Assembly: GCA_041658205.1 (NCBI GenBank)
Contig: JBBAAO010000002.1
Location: forward strand, 1-64,000
Direction: 5' to 3'
Length of the DNA stretch: 64,000 bases
From: Bacteroidota bacterium
Lineage (GTDB): Bacteria > Bacteroidota > Ignavibacteria > UBA10030 > UBA8401
A program made the translations under genes and the position numbers. Numbering within the stretch: the first letter of the stretch is position 1; each line of letters begins with the position of its first letter. The notes beneath the pieces are model-generated. The model had not been told where the DNA came from, did not search any database, and saw only the letters and a list, made by a program, of their open reading frames with translations. Positions 18,613-27,848 of the stretch are shown here, in pieces.

Positions 18613-19304
18613 AAACAATCGGTCTTATCGGCGGCACAACGTGGATTTCCACTATCGATTATTATCGAGCAATCAATGAAATGACGAACAAACATCTTGG
18701 CGGTTCACATTCTTCTCGATGTCTTCTTTATTCTTTCGATTTCCAGGATATTTCCGAAATCATTAACCGTAACGATTGGGAGGCTGTTGAACAGAAGTTT
18801 CTTACGGCGGCTACAACATTACAGACTTCTGGTGCAGATTGTATCATTTTCTGTGCGAATACGGCACACGTTGCCGCAGATTTTGTCCGAAAAGGAATTT
18901 CGATTCCTTTGATCCATATTGGTGAGGTTACCCTTGAAGCCGTTCAAAAACGGGGAATCACAAAAAAAGTCGGATTGCTCGGTACAAGGTTCACAATGGA
19001 AAAAGACTATATCAAAAAAATATTTACGGCAAAGAATATTGAAGTGCTTGTTCCTGATCCCGAAGACCGGGAGTTTATCCACCGCACAATTTTTGATGAG
19101 CTCGGAAAAAATATTTTCTTGGATGCGACGAAAAAACGATATCAATCGATTATTGAACAACTTGCTTCGCGGGGAGCCGAAGGAATTATTCTCGGATGCA
19201 CAGAGATCCCTCTTTTGATAAAACAACACGATGTTGCGCTCCCCGTCTTCGACACAACACTGATCCATTCCGCTGCTGCGGTTGAATTTGCACTTGCGGG
19301 TTAA
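18609..19304 (+). CDS. Aspartate/glutamate racemase family protein (RacX/YgeA-like)
   Basis: Cofactor-independent amino-acid racemase. Residues 1-10 are the family start (MKTIGLIGGTTWISTIDYY). The two catalytic Cys are present in IIFCANTAH and GIILGCTEIPLL, so broad-specificity racemisation is plausible. 231 residues, full length. Coupled by a 4-base overlap to the upstream cupin and followed by a HEAT-repeat protein 9 bases later. Confidence 0.9.
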   Translation: MKTIGLIGGTTWISTIDYYRAINEMTNKHLGGSHSSRCLLYSFDFQDISEIINRNDWEAVEQKFLTAATTLQTSGADCIIFCANTAHVAADFVRKGISIPLIHIGEVTLEAVQKRGITKKVGLLGTRFTMEKDYIKKIFTAKNIEVLVPDPEDREFIHRTIFDELGKNIFLDATKKRYQSIIEQLASRGAEGIILGCTEIPLLIKQHDVALPVFDTTLIHSAAAVEFALAG

Positions 19305-19313
19305 TCTTTCACT

Positions 19314-19829
19314 ATGAGCCTTGAATCTGAAATTCTGAAAGAAAATTCCAAACACCAAGCAGTGAAGGTTGCCCGGTGGATCGGGAATGATGCACAACGA
19401 TTCGCCGAACTGATGCGTTTACTCCTCGCCGGAGAAGATCGAATCGCATTGCGGTGCGCATGGATCATGTCCCACTGCGCAGACCAATATCCCGAGATAA
19501 TCGTTCCGTGGATCTCGAAACTCGTACGGCGTGCGGGGGAAAAGGGTGCGCACCAAGCAGTGCAACGTAATGTGGTCCGCGTGCTTCAATTTATCGATAT
19601 ACCTCGCAAACATCAGGGAAAGGTCGCAATCCTTTGTTTTGATTTTTTACAAAATCTCAAAATTCCGATTGCTGTTAAAGCATTCTCTATGACTGTGCTT
19701 GTCAACATCGCAAAAAATGAACCAGATCTGAAGCATGAGATTGCGCTCGTTGTGGAACAAATGCTTCCGTACGGATCAGCAGGAATTCAATCACGTGCAA
19801 AAAAGGTGTTGAAACAGCTTGCGAAATAA
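19314..19829 (+). CDS. HEAT/ARM-like helical repeat protein, unknown function
   Basis: 171 residues, almost all predicted amphipathic helix. Paired helices such as IALRCAWIMSHCADQYPEI, VQRNVVRVLQFIDIP and AVKAFSMTVLVNIAKNEP suggest HEAT-like alpha repeats, which usually mediate protein-protein contact. No signal peptide, so probably cytoplasmic. Similar uncharacterised proteins occur in Bacteroidota. It lies in a tight rightward run. Confidence 0.7.
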   Translation: MSLESEILKENSKHQAVKVARWIGNDAQRFAELMRLLLAGEDRIALRCAWIMSHCADQYPEIIVPWISKLVRRAGEKGAHQAVQRNVVRVLQFIDIPRKHQGKVAILCFDFLQNLKIPIAVKAFSMTVLVNIAKNEPDLKHEIALVVEQMLPYGSAGIQSRAKKVLKQLAK

Positions 19830-19873
19830 TGTTGTTTCTCTCCTTGCTCCTTTCTACATTGAAGAAAATTTTT

Positions 19874-20425
19874 ATGCCTTGTAAATATTCTTTTTCTTTT
19901 TTTATCGTGTTGTTCTGTTCCGTTTCGACTCTCTCTGCTCAAGATTTTTATCCTGAGAAAGAAGGTACTGCAAAAAACCGTCTGTTTGGCTTGGGCGGAC
20001 AAGCAATTTATCCTGCGGCCGGATTGAGCGGAAAATTCAATATTGGAAACCATGCTTCGATCCAGGGAATTGTTGGACTGTTTGCTTTGGCAAATATAGA
20101 GTTGAAGTCAATCATGCTTCGCGGTCTCTTTCGCTTTAATGAAGCCAATGGTGTTGAACCATATCTTTTCGGAATGGTTGGATCGTGGACAATGGAACAG
20201 ACCTCCATATTTTCATCAATTCAAACATCGTTGCAGCCGTCGACAATAAAAGAAACGTTTCCCGGTTATGGAGTTGGGTGTGGAATAGAGTATGCATCAA
20301 AGGAAATCCCCAGCACCGCTTTAAATGTTGAGATTGGCTATGGCAGTCTGCAAAATAAAAAAACAACCTTTCAATTCTCCACCATCACCTATGGTGTTGG
20401 TATTCATTATTACATTATGAGATAA
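19874..20425 (+). CDS. Small outer-membrane beta-barrel protein
   Basis: The ATG at 19874 gives a clean signal peptide (MPCKYSFSFFIVLFCSVSTL, cleaved after SAQ). The frame also opens at 19829, overlapping the previous stop, but this adds a second hydrophobic stretch. The mature ~160 residues show alternating strand patterns with Gly-rich turns, ending ITYGVGIHYYIMR, as in OmpW/OmpA-type eight-strand barrels. Function unknown. GH97 follows four bases after the stop. Confidence 0.68.
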   Translation: MPCKYSFSFFIVLFCSVSTLSAQDFYPEKEGTAKNRLFGLGGQAIYPAAGLSGKFNIGNHASIQGIVGLFALANIELKSIMLRGLFRFNEANGVEPYLFGMVGSWTMEQTSIFSSIQTSLQPSTIKETFPGYGVGCGIEYASKEIPSTALNVEIGYGSLQNKKTTFQFSTITYGVGIHYYIMR

Positions 20426-20429
20426 TACT

Positions 20430-22568
20430 ATGTTCAGATACGCACTGTTTCTGTTCCTCGCCTCTTTTACGATCAATGCACAAACAATACAATCGCCAAA
20501 CAAATCATTAGCGCTGACATTTTCCTTATCCGCTGACAGTATTCCGTATTATCAGTTATCCTTCGGGAAAAAAGCAGTTATTCTGCCAAGTAAACTTGGG
20601 TTGGAAGTTAAAAATATGCCATCGTTTCTTTCGGGATTTTCGGTGGCAACGATCGAATCGTCAATGGTTGATGACTCGTGGAACCCAGTTCTTGGTGAAG
20701 TAAAAACAATACGGAATAACTATCGCGAGTTGAAAGTAACACTTCAGCAGCCTGCAGAAAAAAATCGCCTGATGATTTTGATCTTCCGGTTGTTTAACGA
20801 AGGGGTGGGTTTCCGATATGAATTTCCCCAACAGGACAATCTAAATTATTTCACTGTAAGGGATGAACGGACAGAATTTGCACTTGCGGGAGATCATAAA
20901 GCCTTTTGGATTCCCGGAGATTTTGATACTAATGAATATACATATCAGGAAACAAAACTGAGCGAGGTTGAGGCAAGCAAAGATAGACATCCCGGCGAAA
21001 TATTTACCAGTTCACTTTCTAGCAAGGCAATGGTGCAAACGCCGGTACAGATGAAATCTTCCGACGGTCTGTACATCAATATTTCTGAGGCAGCCCTTGT
21101 GAATTACCCCGCAATGTGTGTAGATATTAATCAAAAGAACTTTGTACTGACATCGAAGATCGCCCCTGACGCAGTCGGTAATAAAGCATATTTACAAGCA
21201 CCGACAAAAACTCCGTGGCGGACGATTATTGTCAGCGATAAGGCTGTCGATATCCTTTCATCAAAAATGATTTTGAATCTTAACGAACCATCAAAGATCT
21301 CTGATGTCAGCTGGATCAAACCGGTAAAGTATGTTGGAATCTGGTGGGAAATGCATGTTGGTGTTGCATCATGGAACTATGCCAATGTAAACAATGTGAA
21401 GATCGGCGAAACTGATTGGAAATCACTCACGCCGAACGGAAAACATGGAGCAAATACCGCGCGGACCAAAATCTATATCGATTTTGCGGCCAAGCATGGA
21501 TTTGACGCTGTTCTTGTTGAAGGATGGAATGTTGGCTGGGAAGATTGGTTCGGCAACTGGAAAGAGAACGTATTCGATTTTGTAACACCGTATCCGGATT
21601 TTGATGTTGCAGAAGTTCAGCGATACGCAAAAGAAAAAGGGGTAAAACTTATCATGCATCATGAAACGTCTGCATCGGTGACCAATTATGAGCGGCAATT
21701 GGACACTGCGTACAGATTTATGAAAGCATATGGTTACGATGCTGTAAAATCAGGATATGTGGGAAAAATTATTCCCCGCGGAGAGGTGCACGACGGACAA
21801 TGGATGGTAAATCATTATGTACGTGCTGTTTCAAAAGCGGCGGACTATAAAATTATGGTCAATGCGCACGAATCGGTACGACTGACCGGTCTGCAGCGCA
21901 CTTATCCCAACTGGATCGCCAGCGAAGCGGCGAGAGGAAACGAGTTTAACGCTTGGAGTTCCGGCAATCCTCCTGATCATGAGACGATTCTCCCCTTCAC
22001 CCGATTTATGGGTGGACCGATGGACTATACACCGGGTATTTTCCAGATCAAAATGAATTTCTATGATCCAAATAAAAAAGAACGGGTGCACACAACATTG
22101 GCAAAACAGTTGGCGTTGTACGTAACAATGTATTCGCCGTTACAAATGGCGGCTGATCTTCCGGAAAATTATGAATCGAAACTCGATGCCTTTCAATTTA
22201 TTAAAGACGTTGCCGTCGATTGGGACGATACCAGGATTCTTGAAGCGGAACCCGGAGATTATGTAACAACGTCACGCAAAGCCAAAGGAAAAGAAAATTG
22301 GTTTATCGGCGCAATAACAGACGAGCAAGCAAGGACGGCGACCGCCCCTCTCAGTTTTCTTGATGCAAAACAAAAATATGTTGCAACAGTATATAGCGAT
22401 GCGTCTAACGCTCATTGGGAAAAAAATCCCATGGCGTACAAAATTGATAGTTACCTTGTGAACACTAAAACCGTTTTGAAATTGACTCTTGTTCCCGGCG
22501 GCGGTGCTGCTGTGAGCATTATGCCTGCAACAAAAGAGAATGAAAAGAAATTAAAATTGTACAAATAA
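20430..22568 (+). CDS. GH97 glycoside hydrolase (alpha-glucosidase SusB-like)
   Basis: Secreted or periplasmic alpha-glucosidase of family GH97 (712 residues, signal peptide ending INAQ). An N-terminal beta-sandwich is followed by a TIM barrel with VEGWNVGWEDWFGNW, the calcium and catalytic Glu in LIMHHETSASV, NAHESVRLTGLQRTYPN and AARGNEFNAWS. These are the Glu positions that define the inverting SusB-type branch. A C-terminal beta domain closes the protein. No SusC/SusD pair is nearby, so it is not part of a classic polysaccharide utilisation locus here. Confidence 0.93.
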   Translation: MFRYALFLFLASFTINAQTIQSPNKSLALTFSLSADSIPYYQLSFGKKAVILPSKLGLEVKNMPSFLSGFSVATIESSMVDDSWNPVLGEVKTIRNNYRELKVTLQQPAEKNRLMILIFRLFNEGVGFRYEFPQQDNLNYFTVRDERTEFALAGDHKAFWIPGDFDTNEYTYQETKLSEVEASKDRHPGEIFTSSLSSKAMVQTPVQMKSSDGLYINISEAALVNYPAMCVDINQKNFVLTSKIAPDAVGNKAYLQAPTKTPWRTIIVSDKAVDILSSKMILNLNEPSKISDVSWIKPVKYVGIWWEMHVGVASWNYANVNNVKIGETDWKSLTPNGKHGANTARTKIYIDFAAKHGFDAVLVEGWNVGWEDWFGNWKENVFDFVTPYPDFDVAEVQRYAKEKGVKLIMHHETSASVTNYERQLDTAYRFMKAYGYDAVKSGYVGKIIPRGEVHDGQWMVNHYVRAVSKAADYKIMVNAHESVRLTGLQRTYPNWIASEAARGNEFNAWSSGNPPDHETILPFTRFMGGPMDYTPGIFQIKMNFYDPNKKERVHTTLAKQLALYVTMYSPLQMAADLPENYESKLDAFQFIKDVAVDWDDTRILEAEPGDYVTTSRKAKGKENWFIGAITDEQARTATAPLSFLDAKQKYVATVYSDASNAHWEKNPMAYKIDSYLVNTKTVLKLTLVPGGGAAVSIMPATKENEKKLKLYK

Positions 22569-22598
22569 TAACCAGTTCATTTTTAAAAAAGGAGATAC

Positions 22599-23081
22599 AT
22601 GAAAATAGCGAAAGACAAAGTTGTTTCAATCGAATACACGCTGCGCGATGATAATGGTAACGTTCTCGATTCGTCTGATGGGCGTGAACCGCTTGCGTAT
22701 CTCCATGGCAACGGGAATCTTATTCCCGGACTCGAATCTCAACTTGAAGGAAAGATCGCAAATGATATCCTTAAGGTTTCTGTTGCTCCGGCGGACGGAT
22801 ACGGAGAATTCGATCAATCTCAAATCGTCACTGTTCCGCGAAACCAATTCACCGGTATTCATGACCTGGCTATAGGAATGCAATTCACTTCTTCCGGACC
22901 GGACGGTGAAAGAGTTGTTACTGTAACCAAAATTGAAAAAGAGAACGTTACCGTTAACGGCAACCACCCTCTTGCAGGACAAACACTGAATTTCGATGTA
23001 AAAATTGTTGGCGTACGCGAAGCAACGGCGGAGGAATTAAGCCACGGTCATGTTCATGGTGCCGGCGGACATCATCACTAA
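22599..23081 (+). CDS. SlyD-like FKBP-type peptidyl-prolyl isomerase
   Basis: 160 residues; cis-trans prolyl isomerase and chaperone with an insert-in-flap domain. Family marks: VVSIEYTLRDDNGNVLDSS, PLAYLHGNGNLIPGLE, the insert from ~70 to 125, and NHPLAGQTLNFDVKIVGVREAT. The C-terminus is His-rich (HGHVHGAGGHHH), as in SlyD proteins that carry nickel. An ideal AAAAAAGGAG lies ahead of the ATG. It is likely its own unit or the end of the GH97 transcript. Confidence 0.92.
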   Translation: MKIAKDKVVSIEYTLRDDNGNVLDSSDGREPLAYLHGNGNLIPGLESQLEGKIANDILKVSVAPADGYGEFDQSQIVTVPRNQFTGIHDLAIGMQFTSSGPDGERVVTVTKIEKENVTVNGNHPLAGQTLNFDVKIVGVREATAEELSHGHVHGAGGHHH

Positions 23082-23097
23082 ATAAAATGAATAACTC

Positions 23098-23130
23098 ATG
23101 TTACGCTCTACGAGTCGTAGAACGTAACAT
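23098..23130. terminator. Long perfect hairpin after the SlyD-like gene
   Basis: Arms ATGTTACG-TCTACGA and TCGTAGA-CGTAACAT pair almost completely over 33 bases, with a one-base loop in the centre and one mismatched pair. It lies 17 bases past the stop. There is no T run, so it may act as an mRNA 3' stabiliser or a REP-like palindrome rather than a strict terminator. Confidence 0.55.
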
Positions 23131-23179
23131 CGGTGAATAATTATAATGGTTATCTCGACGACAAAAACGAGGTTACATC

Positions 23180-23560
23180 ATGACAGAAGAACAAAAATCA
23201 ATGCCCAAGTGGATACTTATCGTATCAGGACTTTTTGCATTCATGGAACTTATGGTAAGTGTATCGTTATGCGTATCACCGCAATCGGTTTTGGAGACGG
23301 TTGACCTTACCGCAAAAGGGGTTGACTACCTCGTTTATATGTGGGCGGCCAGACAGTTTGCGCTTGGTGTTATCTTTGCTTTTGCCACGTTGAAAAAATC
23401 AATTCCTATGCTGACAATTGCATATATTTTCTTTTTCGTAATGTTTGTTGGCGACTTCATTATTGGAATTTTACAAAAGGAAAATTCTCTTATCATTAGT
23501 GCCTTAGTAATGGCTATTATTTCTTTGGCATTGATAGTTGTACTAAATAAGAAAAAATAA
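23180..23560 (+). CDS. Small four-helix membrane protein, unknown function
   Basis: 126 residues with four predicted transmembrane helices (~10-30, ~48-68, ~75-95, ~102-122) and a Lys-rich cytoplasmic end. It resembles small DUF4267-type membrane proteins in size, but I could not assign a family. It stands alone after a palindrome and before DUF1801 with a 42-base gap. Confidence 0.62.
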   Translation: MTEEQKSMPKWILIVSGLFAFMELMVSVSLCVSPQSVLETVDLTAKGVDYLVYMWAARQFALGVIFAFATLKKSIPMLTIAYIFFFVMFVGDFIIGILQKENSLIISALVMAIISLALIVVLNKKK

Positions 23561-23602
23561 TATTTGAGTATAACACCGCTATTCATTATCACGCAAACCG
23601 AA

Positions 23603-23995
23603 ATGAACGCTGACATTCAATCATATAACGACAAGCAAACAGCCGTCGACAAAGAAATTTGCGACCTTCTTGCAACAACGGTTGACGGCGAACTGACTAA
23701 AGCAGAAAGCAAAATTTGGCACGCCCACCCTGTTTGGTTTTTAGACGGTAATCCAATTGTTGGCTACAGTAAACAGAAGGGGGGCTGGCGTTTAATGTTT
23801 TGGAGCGGAGCAGGTTTTGAAGAAGAGAACTTGAATGTGGTCGGTAAAAAATTTAAAGACGCTTCCATATTCTACACCACGGTTGAACAAATCAATACAA
23901 AAGAGCTTAAACGGTGGCTGAAAAAATCAAAAGAAATTCAGTGGGACTATAAGAGCATAGTGAAAAGGAAGGGCAAATTAAAAAGAGTGAAATAA
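23603..23995 (+). CDS. DUF1801 domain-containing protein
   Basis: 130 residues from the ATG at 23603. The arrangement fits the YdhG/DUF1801 family: an N-terminal helix pair, then KIWHAHPVWFLDGNPIVGYSKQKGGWRLMFW and a Lys-rich tail. The function of the family is not settled (some members resemble small iron- or nucleotide-binding folds). Cytoplasmic, no signal. The Lys-rich C-terminus (KSIVKRKGKLKRVK) may contact nucleic acid, which is speculation. Confidence 0.72.
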   Translation: MNADIQSYNDKQTAVDKEICDLLATTVDGELTKAESKIWHAHPVWFLDGNPIVGYSKQKGGWRLMFWSGAGFEEENLNVVGKKFKDASIFYTTVEQINTKELKRWLKKSKEIQWDYKSIVKRKGKLKRVK

Positions 23996-24025
23996 TTTTG
24001 AGGGAGTAACGTTACCATACACGGT

Positions 24026-24391
24026 ATGAACAACACAAACAAACATGATGAGCGTATAGCAACAATGACCTTCGCCTCTGTCTATCCTCTGTATCTGGCA
24101 AAAATAAGGAAAAAAGGCAGAACGAAAGAAGAATTGCATCGAGTAATAGAATGGTTGACCGGTTTTAATGAAAAAAAGCTACAAAAACTTATTGATGAAA
24201 AAGTAACGTTTGAAACATTCTTTCAAAATGCTACGGTAAACCCTAATGCTCACCTCATTACTGGTGTAATCTGTGGTTATAGGGTGGAAGAAATCCAAAA
24301 TTCGTTAACACAACAGGTGCGATATTTGGACAAGTTGGTTGATGAATTAGCAAAAGGTCGTACGATGGAGAAGATTTTTCGTGTTGCTTAA
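24026..24391 (+). CDS. DUF2200 family protein
   Basis: 121 residues, strongly patterned like DUF2200: MTFASVYPLYLAKIRKKGRT then EWLTGF and NPNAHLITGVICGYRVEEIQ. The family is widespread but uncharacterised; the sequence suggests a small all-helical cytoplasmic protein. It sits 30 bases after the DUF1801 gene. It could be a recent acquisition, since such small genes are often mobile, but no mobile element is visible. Confidence 0.82.
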   Translation: MNNTNKHDERIATMTFASVYPLYLAKIRKKGRTKEELHRVIEWLTGFNEKKLQKLIDEKVTFETFFQNATVNPNAHLITGVICGYRVEEIQNSLTQQVRYLDKLVDELAKGRTMEKIFRVA

Positions 24392-24513
24392 TGTGGCTGA
24401 CGAATATTCGGAGAGCTTTTCTCTTATGAAATACGTGGTGAACGATAGATAGAAACAATACTACCAACAGCGGTTTGGCAAAATGGCTGTATTGATGGGA
24501 GCCAGCAAAAAAA

Positions 24514-25140
24514 GTGAATACTTCGGCACCGATAGAACATAAGATCCTTTTAGGCATGTTTGGCGCCACACTATTGTGGTCAGTAGTACACCCAAAGGAT
24601 CTCTTCACTTGGTTTTTAGAGGTTATTCCGGCTCTGATAGGAGTTGTTCTTGTGATAGTGACATACAACCGATTTCGATTAACCACACTAGTCTATACTC
24701 TTCTTTGTTTTCATTCCATCATACTAATGATCGGCGGACATTATACGTACGCTGAAATGCCGCTGTTCAACTGGCTGCGCGATGAATTCGGTCTAGCCCG
24801 GAATTATTATGACAGGGTCGGCCATTTTGCACAGGGATTTGTCCCGGCAATTGTCGCTCGTGAAATTATAATTAAAACAACGCCGTTGCGATCTGGAAAA
24901 ATGTTTTTCTTCATTGTTGTTTCTATTTGTCTCGCCATCAGCGCTATGTATGAATTTTTTGAATGGTGGGTTGCGCTCGCCGTGGGAGAAAATGCTGACG
25001 CATTTCTGGCAACACAAGGAGATGTGTGGGACACGCAGTGGGATATGTTTTTGGCAATGTGCGGAGCGATTATCTCTCTTGCTCTTCTTCAAAGGATGCA
25101 CAACGCACAGCTGAAAGAGTTTCTTCTTAACAAAAGCTAG
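24514..25140 (+). CDS. DUF2238 / YjdF-like inner-membrane protein
   Basis: 208 residues with about six transmembrane segments. The family pattern is GGHYTYAEMPLFNWLRDEFG, then NYYDRVGHFAQGFVPAIVARE and YEFFEWWVALAVG; conserved His, Asp and Glu lie in or near the membrane. Function unknown. The start is a GTG at 24514 with a GGGAG about 14 bases upstream; an in-frame ATG at 24559 is possible. Convergent with mlaD. Confidence 0.82.
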   Translation: MNTSAPIEHKILLGMFGATLLWSVVHPKDLFTWFLEVIPALIGVVLVIVTYNRFRLTTLVYTLLCFHSIILMIGGHYTYAEMPLFNWLRDEFGLARNYYDRVGHFAQGFVPAIVAREIIIKTTPLRSGKMFFFIVVSICLAISAMYEFFEWWVALAVGENADAFLATQGDVWDTQWDMFLAMCGAIISLALLQRMHNAQLKEFLLNKS

Positions 25141-25163
25141 AATCTTAAACGAAATATTCGATT

Positions 25164-26075
25164 TTAAAATACACTGACATTCACATATCGTTTGGGATTT
25201 GTCTTGAAATCCTTTACCAATTCATTGATATTTAAAATCAATGAATCGAGATGTGTGTAGAGACGTTGGTCGTGCAACAATTTTCCCATTGTTCCCTCTC
25301 CCCTGTCCAATGATTTGAAGACATTATCAATAGATGTACTCGCATCCCTGAATTTTCCTGATGCTTCTTCCATTGTCTTTGCTGTAACCCGGATGCTTTT
25401 TACTCCCTCATCAATATTCCCTTTTTGTGTTATTGCAATGGTGTCAAGTCGTTTTGCAAAGCGGCCCATATCTTCAGAAAATGTCGAGAAATTACCGACG
25501 GCATAATCCAAATGACCTCCCTGTTGGCGAATCACTTGTTGAAGTTCGATTGCGGCTCGATTTAATTCTAGTAAAATACTTTGAATGTTCCGCCTTGTTG
25601 GATCGTCAAACGTTGTATTGACCCGTTCTAAAATTCCCAATACATTGCTTGAAATCGGTGATAGTGTTGATGTCAATTCTGTCAGATCGGCCTCGTATGC
25701 TCCGGTCAATGTATCTCCATCCTTTAAAATCTCAGGAGACATGCCGGGCACTAAAGCAATCTGCTTCCCCCCCATAATACTGGCTGATTTGATAAACGCT
25801 TTCGAATCTTTTGAAATGTTTACTTTGTTATCCACGGCAATGCCCACGGCGATAACATTTCCAGCAAGACGCATATCCTGCACTTTTCCGATATTCAAAC
25901 CGGCAATAGTAATCGGACTTCCTTCTGTCAATCCGTTAACGTTGCTGTAAAAAAGTGTAATGCGATATTCTTTTGACCGGAAGTCCATTCCTTTCAGGAA
26001 GATGATTCCTCCGACCAAAATGATAACAGAAAAAAATACTGCTATCCCGATTTTTGCTTCGTTCGATAAGTTCAT
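25164..26075 (-). CDS. mlaD: MCE/MlaD family lipid-transport substrate-binding protein
   Basis: A single N-terminal membrane helix (~8-28) anchors a periplasmic MCE domain (YSNVNGLTEGSPITIAGLNIG is the diagnostic block), followed by a long helical region to the C-terminus. It binds phospholipid for the Mla/Yrb-type ABC importer. 303 residues, longer than E. coli MlaD (183) and typical of Bacteroidota. Encoded downstream of the ATPase and permease on the same strand. Confidence 0.88.
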   Translation of the reverse strand: MNLSNEAKIGIAVFFSVIILVGGIIFLKGMDFRSKEYRITLFYSNVNGLTEGSPITIAGLNIGKVQDMRLAGNVIAVGIAVDNKVNISKDSKAFIKSASIMGGKQIALVPGMSPEILKDGDTLTGAYEADLTELTSTLSPISSNVLGILERVNTTFDDPTRRNIQSILLELNRAAIELQQVIRQQGGHLDYAVGNFSTFSEDMGRFAKRLDTIAITQKGNIDEGVKSIRVTAKTMEEASGKFRDASTSIDNVFKSLDRGEGTMGKLLHDQRLYTHLDSLILNINELVKDFKTNPKRYVNVSVF

Positions 26076-26153
26076 AATATGCCTTAACGCTGTTCACTAT
26101 TCGATACATCCGAACAAGAATCGTTTGAATGTACCGTGAATAAAATTTGTGTG

Positions 26154-26885
26154 TTATGTTTGAATGTCACTTTCGATATATTTTCGCACTTCCGGATTTG
26201 GACTGTTTCGAATATCGTCTTTTGTCCCCGTCATGATAAATTGGCCATTTTCAAAAATTGCAAATCTGTCTCCGACAACAAACGCACTATGAATATCGTG
26301 CGTTACAACAATCGACGTTACACCGAGCGTTGTTTTCATTTCGTTGATGAGCAGATTGATTCCATCTGCCGTTTCTACATCAAGTCCTGTTGTTGGTTCA
26401 TCATACAACATATATTTCGGCGTTAATGCTATTGCGCGAGCCAAGCCGACCCGTTTTTTCATGCCGCCGGAAATATTGGATGGCATAAGATGTTCAACAT
26501 TTTTCAACTTTACCAAATCAAGAGCAAACGTAACACGTTCAGAAATATCTGCCGCTTGATAATCACTATGCCGACGCAATGCAAGCTCAATGTTTTGTCC
26601 AACGGTCATCGAATCGAACAGTGCCGCGCCTTGAAACAAAAATCCGAATTTGAACCGGAGCTTCTGCAGTTGTTTATAGCTGAGGGATGAAATTTCTTTG
26701 CCATCCACGTTGATTGATCCGCTATCCGGTTTGATCAGACCGATGATCATCTTCAACAAAACACTTTTTCCACCGCCGCTTCGACCGATAATGACCAGTG
26801 TTTCGTGATCGCGCACCTCTAGGTTGAGTCCACAATGGACCTGCTTGTCGCCGAATCGTTTCCAGATATTTGTCAGGTGAATCAT
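26154..26885 (-). CDS. mlaF: ABC transporter ATP-binding protein MlaF-like
   Basis: 243 residues. Walker A GRSGGGKSV, Q-loop, signature ISGGMKKRVGLARA, Walker B YMLYDEPTTGLD and the H-loop in VVTHDIHSAF. The SGGM signature is characteristic of MlaF/Mkl ATPases. It powers lipid movement with MlaE and MlaD between the inner and outer membrane. It overlaps the mlaE end by four bases (26882-26885), so it is translationally coupled. Confidence 0.92.
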   Translation of the reverse strand: MIHLTNIWKRFGDKQVHCGLNLEVRDHETLVIIGRSGGGKSVLLKMIIGLIKPDSGSINVDGKEISSLSYKQLQKLRFKFGFLFQGAALFDSMTVGQNIELALRRHSDYQAADISERVTFALDLVKLKNVEHLMPSNISGGMKKRVGLARAIALTPKYMLYDEPTTGLDVETADGINLLINEMKTTLGVTSIVVTHDIHSAFVVGDRFAIFENGQFIMTGTKDDIRNSPNPEVRKYIESDIQT

Positions 26886-27691
26886 AATAATACCGATGCC
26901 AAAATAAAATCCATCACAACTACGCTAAGGCACGTCAACACGACTGTATTCATCGTTGCTTTTCCGACACCTTCGGAACCGCCTTGGACCTGAAATCCCT
27001 GATAACAAGATACCGACGTAATAATAAATCCGAAAACCGTTGCTTTGATAATCCCAAAAATTGCATCCCATGATTCAAAAGAGCTTTTCATCCCGTCAAC
27101 AAACGCTTCTACCGGGATCCCGGCAATTGTTGAAGCACCAAACATTCCACCCAAAATTGCTACAAGGTCGCCAAAGATGACGAGAACAGGGAACATAAAA
27201 ATACCGGCGAGAACGCGTGGTGTAATCAAAAAGGAGATCGGATCGAATGCCAATGCCTCTAGCGCGTCGATCTGTTCCGTTACACGCATCGTTCCCAGTT
27301 CGGCAGTGATTGTTGCCCCCACTTTTCCGGCAAGAACAAGGGCGGTAAGAAGTGGTGTTAATTCCAACAAAACCGATTTTGTCACCAATGCGCCGACAAC
27401 AGAGCGGGGAATCCAGTCATACAATTGATAGGATGACTGGACGGCCGTTACCATGCCGACAAACATTGAGACAAACAAGACAATGGGAATTGAATTGTTA
27501 CCAATCATTACCATTTGCTGAAGAATGTTGCCGGAATATTCCTTTGCGTTGCGGAAATTATAGAGCATCCAACCGATTGTTCCCATATATCGGCCGAGGT
27601 GTTCAAAAAATGTGAGGACTATTTTACCCGGCTGAAAGAAAAGCTCAGCAATTCGAGATACTATTGTGGGTTTGTGTGCGGTGTCAGTCAT
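26882..27691 (-). CDS. mlaE: ABC transporter permease MlaE-like
   Basis: 269 residues with five or so membrane helices. The MlaE hallmark is LAGKVGATITAELGTMRVTEQIDALEA, with LITPRVLAGIFMFPVL following. It forms the transmembrane channel of the Mla-type phospholipid transporter. First gene of the leftward mlaE-mlaF-mlaD operon; no mlaB or mlaC lies here. Confidence 0.92.
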   Translation of the reverse strand: MTDTAHKPTIVSRIAELFFQPGKIVLTFFEHLGRYMGTIGWMLYNFRNAKEYSGNILQQMVMIGNNSIPIVLFVSMFVGMVTAVQSSYQLYDWIPRSVVGALVTKSVLLELTPLLTALVLAGKVGATITAELGTMRVTEQIDALEALAFDPISFLITPRVLAGIFMFPVLVIFGDLVAILGGMFGASTIAGIPVEAFVDGMKSSFESWDAIFGIIKATVFGFIITSVSCYQGFQVQGGSEGVGKATMNTVVLTCLSVVVMDFILASVLL

Positions 27692-27848
27692 TCATTTGAT
27701 AATTGTTTAGCGCTTTCAATATGAAAAAACTGAGGGGGAAAATCAAGAAATTGGGCTGTAAATATTGGCTTCGGTCTCCGTTGGTACTACGGTTAAAACA
27801 ATAGTGCAATACCGACCTTCTCACAGTCGGTGTTGGATAAACGCATTA

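Noticed and set aside
23995..24513. Possible integron attC sites between the DUF1801, DUF2200 and YjdF-like genes (TAACGTTACC, CAACAGCGGTTTGG)
   Set aside because: The first gap is only 30 bases, too short for an attC site, and no paired core sites or integrase are visible.
27692..27848. Small hairpin ACCGAC / GTCGGT and a tRNA-like stretch
   Set aside because: Only a six-base stem; no cloverleaf, anticodon arm or CCA-like end could be built.
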